Shown here piece after piece: positions 43,691 to 52,122 of a DNA stretch of 64,000 bases. The stretch spans positions 1 to 64,000 of the forward strand of contig JAEXFI010000039.1 of assembly GCA_023400235.1 (NCBI GenBank), in the 5' to 3' direction. A model generated the notes under the pieces. That model ran no database searches. It was not told the DNA's origin and saw nothing but the letters and a program-made list of their open reading frames with translations. The position numbers and the translations under genes were made by a program. Origin of the DNA: Bacillota bacterium (GTDB taxonomy: Bacteria; Bacillota; Clostridia; Acetivibrionales; DSM-1351). Each line of letters begins with the position of its first letter. Positions within the stretch are counted from its first letter, which is position 1.

Positions 43691-43705
43691 ATGAACAATG
43701 TTCAT
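43691..43705. promoter_or_regulatory. Operator of the TetR-exporter operon
   Basis: ATGAACA-A-TGTTCAT, a perfect palindrome. Its size and half-sites resemble TetR/AcrR operators, and it is the only strong palindrome upstream of the repressor gene. Confidence 0.75.
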
Positions 43706-43871
43706 TATATTCCTTCTTGTTTTCTTTTGCAATACCAGCTCCTTATAAATTGGGATACCATTTTTTGTACAAATGCCAATACTATTAATTGAAAAAACGG
43801 GCAAATTATATATGGGAACCAGTGCAAATAAGAGATTTTTCACAAGGGACGGGGAACAGGAGGAGATGAAT

Positions 43872-44610
43872 ATGGAAACAAGCATTTTTGAGGTTCTGGC
43901 CCTGTTATGATAGGCCCTTCCAGCTCCCATACGGCAGGAGCGGCAAGAATTGCACGCATAGCCAGAGCTGTGTCTGATGAAGATGTAGTGCGCGTTGTAT
44001 TCGGACTTCATGGCTCCTTTGCAAAAACCTATAAAGGCCATGGCACCGACAAGGCGCTTGTGGCAGGGATACTGGGAATGAAGGAGGATGATGAAAACAT
44101 CCGGAATTCCTTTGATATTGCACTCTCTCTGGAGAATTTTTGGGGAGAGTTATGGCCAGAGCGCTTTCCTCCTGTGAGGTAAACGCTTCCATGGGCAGGA
44201 TTTGTGCGGCACCCACAGCCGGTTCCTGCGGGATAGTACCTGCCGTTATTATATCTATCTGCGAGAAGCTGGGGCTTGAAGAGGAAAGCGCACTAAGGGG
44301 ACTGATTACCTGCTCCGGCATAGGAGCTATCATAGTAAAGCACGCCACCGTGGCCGGAGCAGAGGGCCGCTGCCAGCCTTGTGGAGGTTCCCTGTGCAAA
44401 AAGAAATGCGTCACAGGCTGCAAATGCTATTACATCTGCCACCTGGCCCTTTCGGGCATCAAAAGCAATATCCCTTTTGACGAGGTGGTGGAGGCCATGT
44501 ACAAGGTGGGAAAAATGCTCCCCTATCAACTGAGGGAAACCGCCATGGGAGGCATTGCTGCCACTGAAACTGCAAAGGGCATAGCCGCACGTATTTTTGG
44601 AAAACAATAA
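43872..44610 (+). pseudogene. Decayed L-serine dehydratase (sdaAB and sdaAA remnants)
   Basis: ATG 43872 begins METSIFEVL, and the frame breaks in a G/C run near 43899. It resumes as MIGPSSSHTAGAARIARIAR, the start of the beta subunit. At about 44140 the frame passes abruptly into the alpha subunit (MGRICAAPTAGSCGIVPAV). About 44365-44380 the segment between AEG-CQ and VEVPCAKRNAS is deleted, and another base is lost near 44440 before LALSGIKSNIPFDEVVEAM. The enzyme deaminates serine to pyruvate with a 4Fe-4S cluster. Two internal deletions plus two frameshifts mean this copy is dead. Confidence 0.88.
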
Positions 44611-44787
44611 TCACACACTTTGATCAAAATTGCCGCCGAGATTGGAATTGACACTAAGTTCCAGCATTTTTCTCATGGCTTCGGAGGCCTGATCTGCCGT
44701 GTTCATGGAAAGCTTTGCTATGGCAAGCCCCACAGCCTGGCCCATGGAGGCCTGGGATTTCAAAACTGACAATGCTGCAATATCCAT
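44611..44787 (-). CDS. YjfB-family putative motility protein
   Basis: 58 residues from ATG 44787 (GGAG upstream). The family pattern is MDIAALSVLKSQASMGQAVGLAI in the first half, AIAKLSMNTA in the middle and LGGNFDQSV at the end. YjfB-like proteins are small, of unknown role, and often found in flagellated Firmicutes. It abuts the end of the serine dehydratase remnant on the opposite strand. Confidence 0.8.
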   Translation of the reverse strand: MDIAALSVLKSQASMGQAVGLAIAKLSMNTADQASEAMRKMLELSVNSNLGGNFDQSV

Positions 44788-45009
44788 ATGACACAACTCC
44801 TCGTATTATTAACTCGTATTATTAATAGGTATATTAATTATTGTATACTAATTATTGTATATTCACTATTTTACACGCTTTAATTAAAAACCTCAATAAC
44901 CAATAGCGTAATACAGTTTTTCAGGGCCTCGTTAGCAGATTGGACATAAAACCCCCTTCTTTCATAGTTGATGGCGCACAAGTTTTGGTATAAAATATAA
45001 AACAAATAA

Positions 45010-45118
45010 ATAAGCGCAAAGATAAAAACACAGTCCCGGCTGGTAGTCCGGGCGCAGAAATACCTGTCAGTAACCTGCCTCCTCGGTTGTCCGTTCTTTG
45101 CCCAAGAAACGAGGGGCA
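45010..45118 (+). ncRNA. Probable yjdF-type riboswitch (azaaromatic-sensing leader)
   Basis: A GC-richer structured stretch directly before yjdF, containing ACAGTCCCGGC and GTCCGGGCGCAG. GCCTCCTCG (about 45077) can pair with CGAGGGGC (about 45110), which holds the ribosome site of the gene. That is the on/off logic expected of a translational riboswitch. The call relies on position before a YjdF gene plus this pairing. Confidence 0.6.
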
Positions 45119-45124
45119 TTTGTT

Positions 45125-45544
45125 ATGCAAAAAATTGAAAGCAAGCTGACAGTGTTTTTTAATGACCCGTTTTGGGTCGGGGTCTATGAACGTGTTACAG
45201 ATGGCAGATTGAAAGTCTGTAAAATAACATTTGGCGCAGAGCCGAAGGATTATGAAGTATACGGCTTTCTTCTTGAAAATTGGGATAAGCTGCGGTTTAG
45301 CCCTCCTGTAAAAGCAGATAGCAAGCAGGATATAAAAATCAATCCTAAGCGTATGCAGCGCTCTATAAAAAAGCAACTTGGAGTACAGGGTCTGGGAACC
45401 AAATCGCAGCAGGCCCTAAAGCTACAACAAGAAGAAACTAAGGTTATTCGAAAAGAAAAGAGCCGCAGACAAAAAGAGGACGAAAAGCAACGACAGTTTG
45501 AATTGCGGCAGCAAAAACGCAAAGAAAAACACAAGGGGAGATAA
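45125..45544 (+). CDS. yjdF: YjdF family protein (DUF2992)
   Basis: 139 residues from ATG 45125 with GAGGGG 8 bases upstream, inside the candidate riboswitch. The N-terminal KLTVFFNDPFWVGVYER, the middle TFGAEPKDYEVYGFLLENWDKLRFS and the very basic C-terminal tail are diagnostic of DUF2992. The family is of unknown biochemical function. In Bacillus it is controlled by a riboswitch that senses azaaromatic compounds. Confidence 0.92.
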   Translation: MQKIESKLTVFFNDPFWVGVYERVTDGRLKVCKITFGAEPKDYEVYGFLLENWDKLRFSPPVKADSKQDIKINPKRMQRSIKKQLGVQGLGTKSQQALKLQQEETKVIRKEKSRRQKEDEKQRQFELRQQKRKEKHKGR

Positions 45545-45703
45545 TTCCCTTATGTTTTTAACTGTTTACCTGCCAGCGGACGTCTTTTTATATGCCGTTT
45601 GGCAAGCTTAATTGAAAATATCCTCTATATTAGGGCATGATATAATAAGACAAACTTTAGAATAAAAATAGCTTTTAAATATGGCACAGGAGTAAATATA
45701 AGG

Positions 45704-45796
45704 TTGAAAGAAAATTTGAAACATATAAGAATGTGGCACCGATTCCATGCCATGACTTTCATGGGGTTTTGTGCAAGATGGGGGGCATGGAAATAA
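45704..45796 (+). CDS. 30-residue small ORF abutting tag (copy 2 of the repeated leader ORF)
   Basis: TTG 45704 with AGGAG at 45688-45692 (spacing somewhat long), 30 codons ending TFMGFCARWGAWK, TAA 45794-45796. The ATG of the DNA glycosylase gene follows two bases after the stop, exactly as in copy 1. Differences from copy 1 at residues 7, 9, 11 and 17 are L/H, K/R, L/W and I/M; three further changes are silent in this frame. Function unknown. Confidence 0.6.
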   Translation: MKENLKHIRMWHRFHAMTFMGFCARWGAWK

Positions 45797-45798
45797 AT

Positions 45799-46359
45799 AT
45801 GGATATAGTAAGATGCGATTGGGCTGACAAAACAGAATTGGAAAAGCGCTACCACGATACACAGTGGGGAAAACCGGTTCATGATGATAAGGAGCTCTTC
45901 AAAATGTTGATTTTGGAGGGAAAGCAGGCAGGCTTAAGCTGGGCTGTTATTTTAGCAAAAATGGATACGCTGTGCGGGGCCTTTGATAACTTTGACCCCC
46001 AAAAGCTAATTGCATATGATGACAACCGGGTAGAAGAACTGTTAAAAAACGATGGCATCATAAAAAACCGCTTAAAGGTAAATGCCGTCATACACAATGC
46101 CAAAATGTATTTTGGCTTATGTGAAAAATATGGCTCTTTAGATGCGTTTCTTTGGGGGTACGTGGATCATCAACCTATCATAAACAACTGGGAGAAGGTT
46201 TCAGATATACCTGCAAGCACTCCTTTATCCGATGACATCAGCAAACAGTTAAAAAAAGAGGGATTTAAATTTGTGGGCACAACCACCATATATGCACTCA
46301 TGCAGGCAGTAGGCATAGTCAATGACCATATAGCAGCTTGCAGCTTCCGTAATGCTTAA
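45799..46359 (+). CDS. tag: DNA-3-methyladenine glycosylase I
   Basis: 186 residues from ATG 45799. The zinc Cys near the N terminus (VRCDWADKTELEKRYHD), the hallmark QWGKPVHDDKELFKMLILEGKQAGLSW, and the C-terminal FVGTTTIYALMQAVGIVNDH ending in H-x-x-x-C fit Tag. The enzyme removes 3-methyladenine from alkylated DNA. Length is normal. Translation should be coupled to the 30-codon ORF upstream. Confidence 0.93.
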   Translation: MDIVRCDWADKTELEKRYHDTQWGKPVHDDKELFKMLILEGKQAGLSWAVILAKMDTLCGAFDNFDPQKLIAYDDNRVEELLKNDGIIKNRLKVNAVIHNAKMYFGLCEKYGSLDAFLWGYVDHQPIINNWEKVSDIPASTPLSDDISKQLKKEGFKFVGTTTIYALMQAVGIVNDHIAACSFRNA

Positions 46360-46617
46360 ACAGGTATTCAGCCTCACTGTATCAATCTGCCCACAGCTTT
46401 CCAGCTTCGTCCATTGAGTAGTAGTATGGGCCTTCAGCCCACAATAATTGGCTTGTAATCCTGCGTCAGACTTTGCCCTCCTATATGTGGATTTTATACT
46501 TATTGCCATTCCTTGACTGGGACAGCAACTAAACGTATAATTATTCAAAAGATACAAGGTGTGCAGGATAAGGCTTATACCGTTCCTATGACCTTAAAGC
46601 AAAGGAAATGTGCTGTT

Positions 46618-48381
46618 ATGAATATATTTGAAGGCAAGGACTATTTTCTGTTTGACGGTGCCATGGGCACCTATTATTCATCCAAATACAACGGGAAGAT
46701 TGCTTGTGAGGCTGCCAACCTGACTCACAGCCAGGCAATTCTTGAGATACATAAGGAATATATTGAAGCAGGGGCTGACGCCATAAAAACAAATACCTTC
46801 GCTGCAAACAGGTTTTCATTGTCCTGTGAGCAGGCAGAGGTGGAGCTGATTGTAAAAAAAGGCTTTGATATTGCCGTGAGTGCGGCTGAGAATACAAAGG
46901 TGGCCGTTTTTGCAGATATAGGCCCCATCCCTTCTGCACAGGCTGTTGACCAGGAGGAGGAATATAAAAGACTGGTGGATATTTTCCTCTCCTGCGGGGC
47001 TGAGAATTTTCTCTTTGAAACTTTTCCTCAATATGCTATTGTTCTTGAAATTTCAGCATATATACGCTTGAAAAAACCTCAGGCCAGGATAATTGCCTCC
47101 TTTGCAGTATATCCCGACGGATATTCCAAGGAAGGTCTTTATTATAAGGATATTTTCAACAGGGTTAATGCAAGCGGACTGGTTGATGCCTGCGGTTTTA
47201 ACTGCATAAGCGGACCCGCCCATATGTGCAGGCTGGTAAGCTCCCTGGAACTTGGCGGAAGGCCTTTGAGCATCATGCCAAATTCGGGATACCCTGCTTC
47301 TGAGAGGGGAAGAGCCGTTTACGTGGATAATTCCCAGTATTTTGCCGGCAGGCTGCTGGAACTGAAAAATATGGGAGTCAGAATTCTGGGAGGCTGCTGC
47401 GGAACAACACCCCATCACATAGCAGTGGCAGCCAAGCTGCTGGCAGGCAGCACTAACACCCAGGGCAGTACGGAACAGCCGGGCGGAAAGGCCGCAGAAA
47501 AAAAACAGGACAAGCCGCTGCTCCGCAGGCTGGTTTCTGAGAAAAAGCCCATACTTGTGGAAATAGATCCGCCCTTTGATACAAATTGGGAGTATATGCT
47601 CAGAGACGCCTTCCTGCTGAAAAAGGCAGGAGCGGATATGATAACCATAGCGGATTCTCCGCTGGCAAAGGCCAGGGCAGACAGCTCGATCATGGCTGCC
47701 AAGCTGCAGAGAGAGGCGGGCTTGCCGGCCATGCCGCATATTACCTGCAGGGATAAGAACCTGCTGGGCATAAAGGCAACCCTGCTGGCTTTAAATATTG
47801 AGGGTATAAGAAATATACTTGTGGTTACAGGCGATCCCATTGCAAATATTGAGCGAAAGGATATTAAAGGCGTGTTCAGTATGAACTCCTCAAACCTGGC
47901 AAATTATGTTTCCAGCTTGAATGCCAATATATTCGGGGAAGCTTCCTTTGAAATCGGAGGAGCGTTAAATGTAAATGCACCAAATTTTGATGCGGAGCTG
48001 AGACGTTCGGCCAAAAAGCTTGAAAACGGTATAAGCTTTTTCCTGACACAGGCCATTTATACCGAAGGGGCGGTTAACAATACCATTAGGGCCATAGAGG
48101 AACTGAAAGTGCCTGTTTTTGCAGGTATAATGCCAATAGTAGGCTATAAAAATGCTCAGTTTATCAATAATGAGGTTCCGGGGATAGAAATTGACGAGGA
48201 CACTGTTGAAAGCTTCCGTGACAAGGACAGGGAAGCAGCGGAGCTGCTTGGCATTGAACACTCCATGAAGTGTATAAATAAGTTATATGAACATGTATCA
48301 GGTTTTTACATAATGACACCCCTTAAGAGAACTCAGGTTGTATGCCGCTTAATAACCAAAATCAAGAATATAAACCAATGA
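46618..48381 (+). CDS. Bifunctional homocysteine S-methyltransferase / methylenetetrahydrofolate reductase
   Basis: 587 residues from ATG 46618 (AAAGGAAATG upstream); an open frame 35 codons longer lacks a site. Residues 1-290 are the homocysteine methyltransferase barrel (FDGAMGTYYSSKY) with zinc cysteines in CGFNCISGP and GGCCGTTPHH. Residues about 310-587 are a MetF-like reductase (LVEIDPPFDTNW ... VVTGDP). This is the YitJ-type fusion of Firmicutes. It makes methionine and handles methyl-folate. It could accept one-carbon units from the corrinoid pathway at 4-17 kb, but no physical link shows this. Confidence 0.9.
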   Translation: MNIFEGKDYFLFDGAMGTYYSSKYNGKIACEAANLTHSQAILEIHKEYIEAGADAIKTNTFAANRFSLSCEQAEVELIVKKGFDIAVSAAENTKVAVFADIGPIPSAQAVDQEEEYKRLVDIFLSCGAENFLFETFPQYAIVLEISAYIRLKKPQARIIASFAVYPDGYSKEGLYYKDIFNRVNASGLVDACGFNCISGPAHMCRLVSSLELGGRPLSIMPNSGYPASERGRAVYVDNSQYFAGRLLELKNMGVRILGGCCGTTPHHIAVAAKLLAGSTNTQGSTEQPGGKAAEKKQDKPLLRRLVSEKKPILVEIDPPFDTNWEYMLRDAFLLKKAGADMITIADSPLAKARADSSIMAAKLQREAGLPAMPHITCRDKNLLGIKATLLALNIEGIRNILVVTGDPIANIERKDIKGVFSMNSSNLANYVSSLNANIFGEASFEIGGALNVNAPNFDAELRRSAKKLENGISFFLTQAIYTEGAVNNTIRAIEELKVPVFAGIMPIVGYKNAQFINNEVPGIEIDEDTVESFRDKDREAAELLGIEHSMKCINKLYEHVSGFYIMTPLKRTQVVCRLITKIKNINQ

Positions 48382-48688
48382 GGCTGTTCCTAAAAAGACA
48401 GTTAAGCCGGTTTGGACGGCAGAACGGTTGACATAACAAACGAACAAATACTGAGGAATATATTTATTTCCGAAAGGATTTCGGATGAAAATTAATTTTT
48501 ATAGTATATGGGATTTGTTTCAAAATTAAGAACAACTGGCTTACTGTAACTATTATCCACTGCTGAATAAACTTTCCATTTGCTGTGTGCTTTTTATTAA
48601 TATTATGCTATTAAGATAAACTTATATGTGATACAATGTTTACGAAAAATTGTTAAGCACTAATTTGCAAATCGGAGGAGTACTGTCA
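48382..48688 (+). other. Intergenic region without a gene
   Basis: 307 bases. It holds a small hairpin, CCGAAA-GGA-TTTCGG (48470-48484), and a possible -10 box TACAAT (48632-48637) for the acyl-CoA synthetase gene with only a weak -35. I see no ORF or repeat here. Confidence 0.5.
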
Positions 48689-50401
48689 ATGAAAAACAAA
48701 CCGTTGTATGACGTGAGGAAAATTTCGGATCTTAAGGATATGATTGAACAGAGCGCGAGGATATATGCAGACAAGGCTGCATTTCTGGTAAAGCCCAGGA
48801 CGGGCGGTGACTATGTTTCCGTGTCCTTTAAAAAGTTCAAGGAAGATATTGATGCTTTGGGAACAGCTTTGATGAGTCTTGACCTTAAGGGTAAGAAAAT
48901 TGCTTTGATAGGTGAGAACAGGTATGAATGGGCAACCTCATATCTGGCGGCCTGCAACGGAACAGGTATTATAGTTCCACTTGACAAGGAACTTCCTCAG
49001 AATGAAATAGAAAACTGCCTGCTGAGAAGTCACGCAGATGCGATTATTTATTCTGGAGCGGTTTTTGGCAATATTGAAAATATTTCGAAGAATATTACCA
49101 GCTGCAAGTATTTTATTAACATGGATGCGGATGAGGATTCAAATGGACAGGTATCCTATTCCGGTCTGCTGAAAAAGGGCTATGAGCTTCTGGCTGCGGG
49201 AAACAAAGAGTTTACTGCTGCAGCTGTGGATAGAGAGGCCATGAATATATTGCTATTCACCTCTGGAACTACCGACAAATCCAAGGCAGTAATGCTTTCC
49301 CACCGGAATATTGCGGAAAACCTCATGGCCATGTGCTCCATGCTTTATATAGATGATAAGGATGTATTCCTTTCGGTGCTGCCCATGCACCATACCTATG
49401 AATGCACCTGTGGTTTCCTTTGTCAGATGTACAGAGGCTGCACGGTTGCCTTTTGCGAAGGACTTCGCCATATAGTTAAGAACCTGAGAGAATCTGGCTG
49501 TACAATGATGAATGGAGTTCCGCTTGTTTTTGAATCAATCTACAAGCAGTTAATGAACCAGATAGCCAAAAAGCCTGGAGGACCGGGAAAACTCAAAATG
49601 GGAATAAGGCTTAGCAAGCTGGCGGGAGTGTTTGGTTTTGATATCCGAAGAAAGCTGTTTGCCGAAATTCACGATGCTCTGGGCGGACATCTGAGGCTTT
49701 TCATCAGCGGTGCTGCAGCTATTGACCCGCAGGTTTCAAAGGGCTTCAGAGAAATAGGCATAAAGCTGGTACAGGGCTATGGCCTCACAGAATGTGCACC
49801 TATTGTAGGGTTGAACAGGGACTGCTGGTTTAAGGATGATGCTGCAGGACTTCCCTTGCCTGGGCTCAGTGTTGTTATAGACAGGCCTAACAATGAGGGT
49901 GTGGGAGAAATAAAGGTCAAGGGCCCAAGTGTCATGTCCGGCTATTATGAAAATAAAGAGGCTACTGATGCAGCAATAAGAGAAGGCTGGTTCTATACCG
50001 GTGATATGGGTTTTTTGGATTCCGACGGTTTTATTCATATAACCGGAAGAATGAAAAATGTCATTGTAACCAAAAACGGAAAGAATGTATACCCTGAAGA
50101 GATTGAGACACTTTTGAACAGAAGTGATTATATCAAAGAGTCCCTGGTGTATGGTACGGACGGGAAGGATGATGTTATTGTCTGCGCTCAGATTGTACCG
50201 GACAAGGAAAAGATAGAAGAGGATATCAGGAACAATGTGATTTTGGAGAAGGATGTTCATTCCATAATCAGTTCCGAGGTCAAGAGGATAAACAAGGAAC
50301 TTGTGACCTACAAATATGTCAAGGAGTTTACTCTCAGGGACACTGAATTTGAAAAGACAACCACCAAAAAAATAAAAAGATATCAGGAGTTGAAGAAATA
50401 G
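48689..50401 (+). CDS. Long-chain acyl-CoA synthetase-like AMP-binding enzyme
   Basis: 570 residues from ATG 48689 behind GGAGGAG. The adenylate-forming motifs are LLFTSGTTDKSKAVMLSHRN (P-loop), YGLTECAPIV and GWFYTGDMGFLDSDGFIHITG, with the C-terminal lysine region VTKNGKNVYPEEIE. It activates a carboxylic acid, probably a fatty acid, as the CoA thioester. It ends directly before an inositol-monophosphatase family gene with no gap, so the two are one operon. Confidence 0.9.
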   Translation: MKNKPLYDVRKISDLKDMIEQSARIYADKAAFLVKPRTGGDYVSVSFKKFKEDIDALGTALMSLDLKGKKIALIGENRYEWATSYLAACNGTGIIVPLDKELPQNEIENCLLRSHADAIIYSGAVFGNIENISKNITSCKYFINMDADEDSNGQVSYSGLLKKGYELLAAGNKEFTAAAVDREAMNILLFTSGTTDKSKAVMLSHRNIAENLMAMCSMLYIDDKDVFLSVLPMHHTYECTCGFLCQMYRGCTVAFCEGLRHIVKNLRESGCTMMNGVPLVFESIYKQLMNQIAKKPGGPGKLKMGIRLSKLAGVFGFDIRRKLFAEIHDALGGHLRLFISGAAAIDPQVSKGFREIGIKLVQGYGLTECAPIVGLNRDCWFKDDAAGLPLPGLSVVIDRPNNEGVGEIKVKGPSVMSGYYENKEATDAAIREGWFYTGDMGFLDSDGFIHITGRMKNVIVTKNGKNVYPEEIETLLNRSDYIKESLVYGTDGKDDVIVCAQIVPDKEKIEEDIRNNVILEKDVHSIISSEVKRINKELVTYKYVKEFTLRDTEFEKTTTKKIKRYQELKK

Positions 50402-51193
50402 ATGGACAGTTTACTGGATACAGCTTTGGACCGAGCTGAGGAGCTGGTCAGGGAAGTAAGTGCTCTGTTGCTTTGCGACATGGAGGGCAGGGAAATTATC
50501 ACCAAAAGCGGTGATGCTAATTTTGTCACAGAGATAGACCTTTTGGTACAGGAAAGAATCATAAAGGGGTTGTACGATATTCTTCCCGGCAGCAACATTA
50601 TTGCTGAGGAAACCAAAGCCAACGATTTTACCCTGGGAAGGTATACCTGGATTCTTGACCCTGTGGATGGCACCACAAACCTCATGTATGGCTATAAATA
50701 TTCATGCATAGCTCTGGGTATGGTGGCAGATGGCATACCCTATGCCGGAATTGTATACAATCCCTACCTGAAGGAGCTGTTTACGGCCCGCAAGGGAAGG
50801 GGGGCCTTTGTCAACGGACGGCCCATAGCCGTCACAGGCAGCAGAAACCTGGGGGAAAGCCTGATTACCTTCGGCACTTCTCCATATGATAAGGGAAAGG
50901 CTGATGAAACCTTCAGGGTTACAAAAAACATTTTCTTAAAATGCAGGGATGTGAGGCGCTCAGGCAGTGCCGCACTGGATATATGCAGTGTGGCCGCCGG
51001 AAGGATGGACGGGTTTTATGAGATGGAGCTCCAACCCTGGGATTATGCGGGGGCCTCGGTGGTGCTGGAGGAGGCGGGAGGCTGTATTACCGATTGGGAA
51101 GGAAACAGTCTCAGTTATGTACATAAGGCCTCTGCCATAGCCACAAACGGACATATACACCAGGAGCTAAGTAATATACTGCAGGACAAATAG
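50402..51193 (+). CDS. Inositol monophosphatase family phosphatase
   Basis: 263 residues. Metal and catalytic motifs are NFVTEIDLLVQERI, IIAEE, ILDPVDGTTNL and the C-terminal QPWDYAGASVVLEEAGG. Substrates in the family include inositol-1-phosphate, fructose-1,6-bisphosphate and PAP. The start codon follows the previous stop at once. A terminator follows. Confidence 0.92.
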   Translation: MDSLLDTALDRAEELVREVSALLLCDMEGREIITKSGDANFVTEIDLLVQERIIKGLYDILPGSNIIAEETKANDFTLGRYTWILDPVDGTTNLMYGYKYSCIALGMVADGIPYAGIVYNPYLKELFTARKGRGAFVNGRPIAVTGSRNLGESLITFGTSPYDKGKADETFRVTKNIFLKCRDVRRSGSAALDICSVAAGRMDGFYEMELQPWDYAGASVVLEEAGGCITDWEGNSLSYVHKASAIATNGHIHQELSNILQDK

Positions 51194-51204
51194 CGGGGTA
51201 ACGG

Positions 51205-51245
51205 CACTCGGATAACCTTAACGGTCAATCCGGGTGTTTTTTTGT
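51205..51245 (+). terminator. Terminator after the phosphatase gene
   Basis: CACTCGGAT (51205-51213) pairs with ATCCGGGTG (51228-51236, one G-U), followed by nine T. Confidence 0.85.
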
Positions 51246-51417
51246 AAAAAAGCAGAAATTGCATCAGTAGGCAGGGCTGCTGTGTTACAATTACAATTGA
51301 ATTTAAATAGCTGCCATAGGGTAATTTTTCGTGGAGAATAGAGGAGTGTGGTATAATAGTAACAGCTATTCCCTGGATAAATACTCTTTCAATATATTTT
51401 AACCAAGTACAGCGGTT

Positions 51418-51828
51418 ATGGAGGAAAATATAAAAATCAAGATGAAAATAAATATTAAATACATAATTGCGTTTTTTATTTTACTGACAATTGAAACGTA
51501 TATCGGGCTTTTTGTAAGAGATGCAATCATCAGACCATACATAGGTGATATTCTGATAGTTGTCTTATTATACACCTTAGTAAGAGGTCTTTGGGGAAAA
51601 CCCATAAAGTTTTTACCCGTTTATGTCTTCGTCTTTGCAGTTGCTGTCGAGTTGGCTCAATATTTTCGTATTGCAGAGATTTTGCAGCTTCAGGATAACA
51701 GGTTGATTTCCACGGTTATTGGAACTTCCTTTGATATAAAGGATATCTTGTGCTACCTGACAGGGGCCTTGCTTTTAGTGGCATGGGAAAACATATGCCG
51801 GTATGCCGGAGGGAAAGGTAAGACTTAG
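51418..51828 (+). CDS. DUF2809 membrane protein
   Basis: 136 residues with about four hydrophobic helices: IAFFILLTIETYIGLFVRD, IGDILIVVLLYTLVRGLWG, FLPVYVFVFAVAVELAQYF and the last near LCYLTGALLLVAWENI. The sequence YIGDILIVVLLY followed by VELAQYF is the DUF2809 pattern. Function unknown. The start is uncertain: ATG 51418 has no ribosome site, and ATG 51442 has GGAGG 17 bases upstream. Confidence 0.75.
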   Translation: MEENIKIKMKINIKYIIAFFILLTIETYIGLFVRDAIIRPYIGDILIVVLLYTLVRGLWGKPIKFLPVYVFVFAVAVELAQYFRIAEILQLQDNRLISTVIGTSFDIKDILCYLTGALLLVAWENICRYAGGKGKT

Positions 51829-51999
51829 GCCTGCCTTATGTCACAAGTCCGCTAGCCTGAGCCGTACAAAATCAGCATAATTTATAGTATCTTTTAAACA
51901 ATACTGGTACAATACTATATACAGCAAATGGGAATACATGACAACACGAGATACATCACAAAATAAAATAAATAAACTAATAAATTTTAAAATAGGATG

Positions 52000-52101
52000 A
52001 AGTCAATTACTATTTAAAACCCAGACCGTGGGAACTCTTAAATAAACTGCTTGAAAGCACACATTCGCATGGAAGGCGAATGTTTCAACCGTAATTGACT
52101 T
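52000..52101 (+). ncRNA. AAGTCAATTAC element, copy 2: candidate structured leader before the mutS homologue
   Basis: AAGTCAATTAC (52000-52010) and GTAATTGACTT (52091-52101) are exact reverse complements. Inside, TTTAAAACCCAG and CTGCTTGAAAGC match copy 1. ACATTCGC (52061-52068) pairs with GCGAATGT (52076-52083) around a 7-base loop where copy 1 has AACCTT/AAGGTT. The ribosome site GGGAGG of the next gene lies 10 bases beyond the 3' end. Confidence 0.55.
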
Positions 52102-52122
52102 TATTACAAAAGGGAGGTAATA

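Noticed and set aside
46360..46617. Possible minus-strand gene remnant downstream of tag
   Set aside because: Short stretches in different frames look protein-like (for example EGPYYYSMDEAGKLWAD) but are broken by stops, and I cannot name a parent gene.
47053..47739. 228-codon minus-strand frame
   Set aside because: Antisense shadow of the homocysteine methyltransferase/MTHFR fusion gene.
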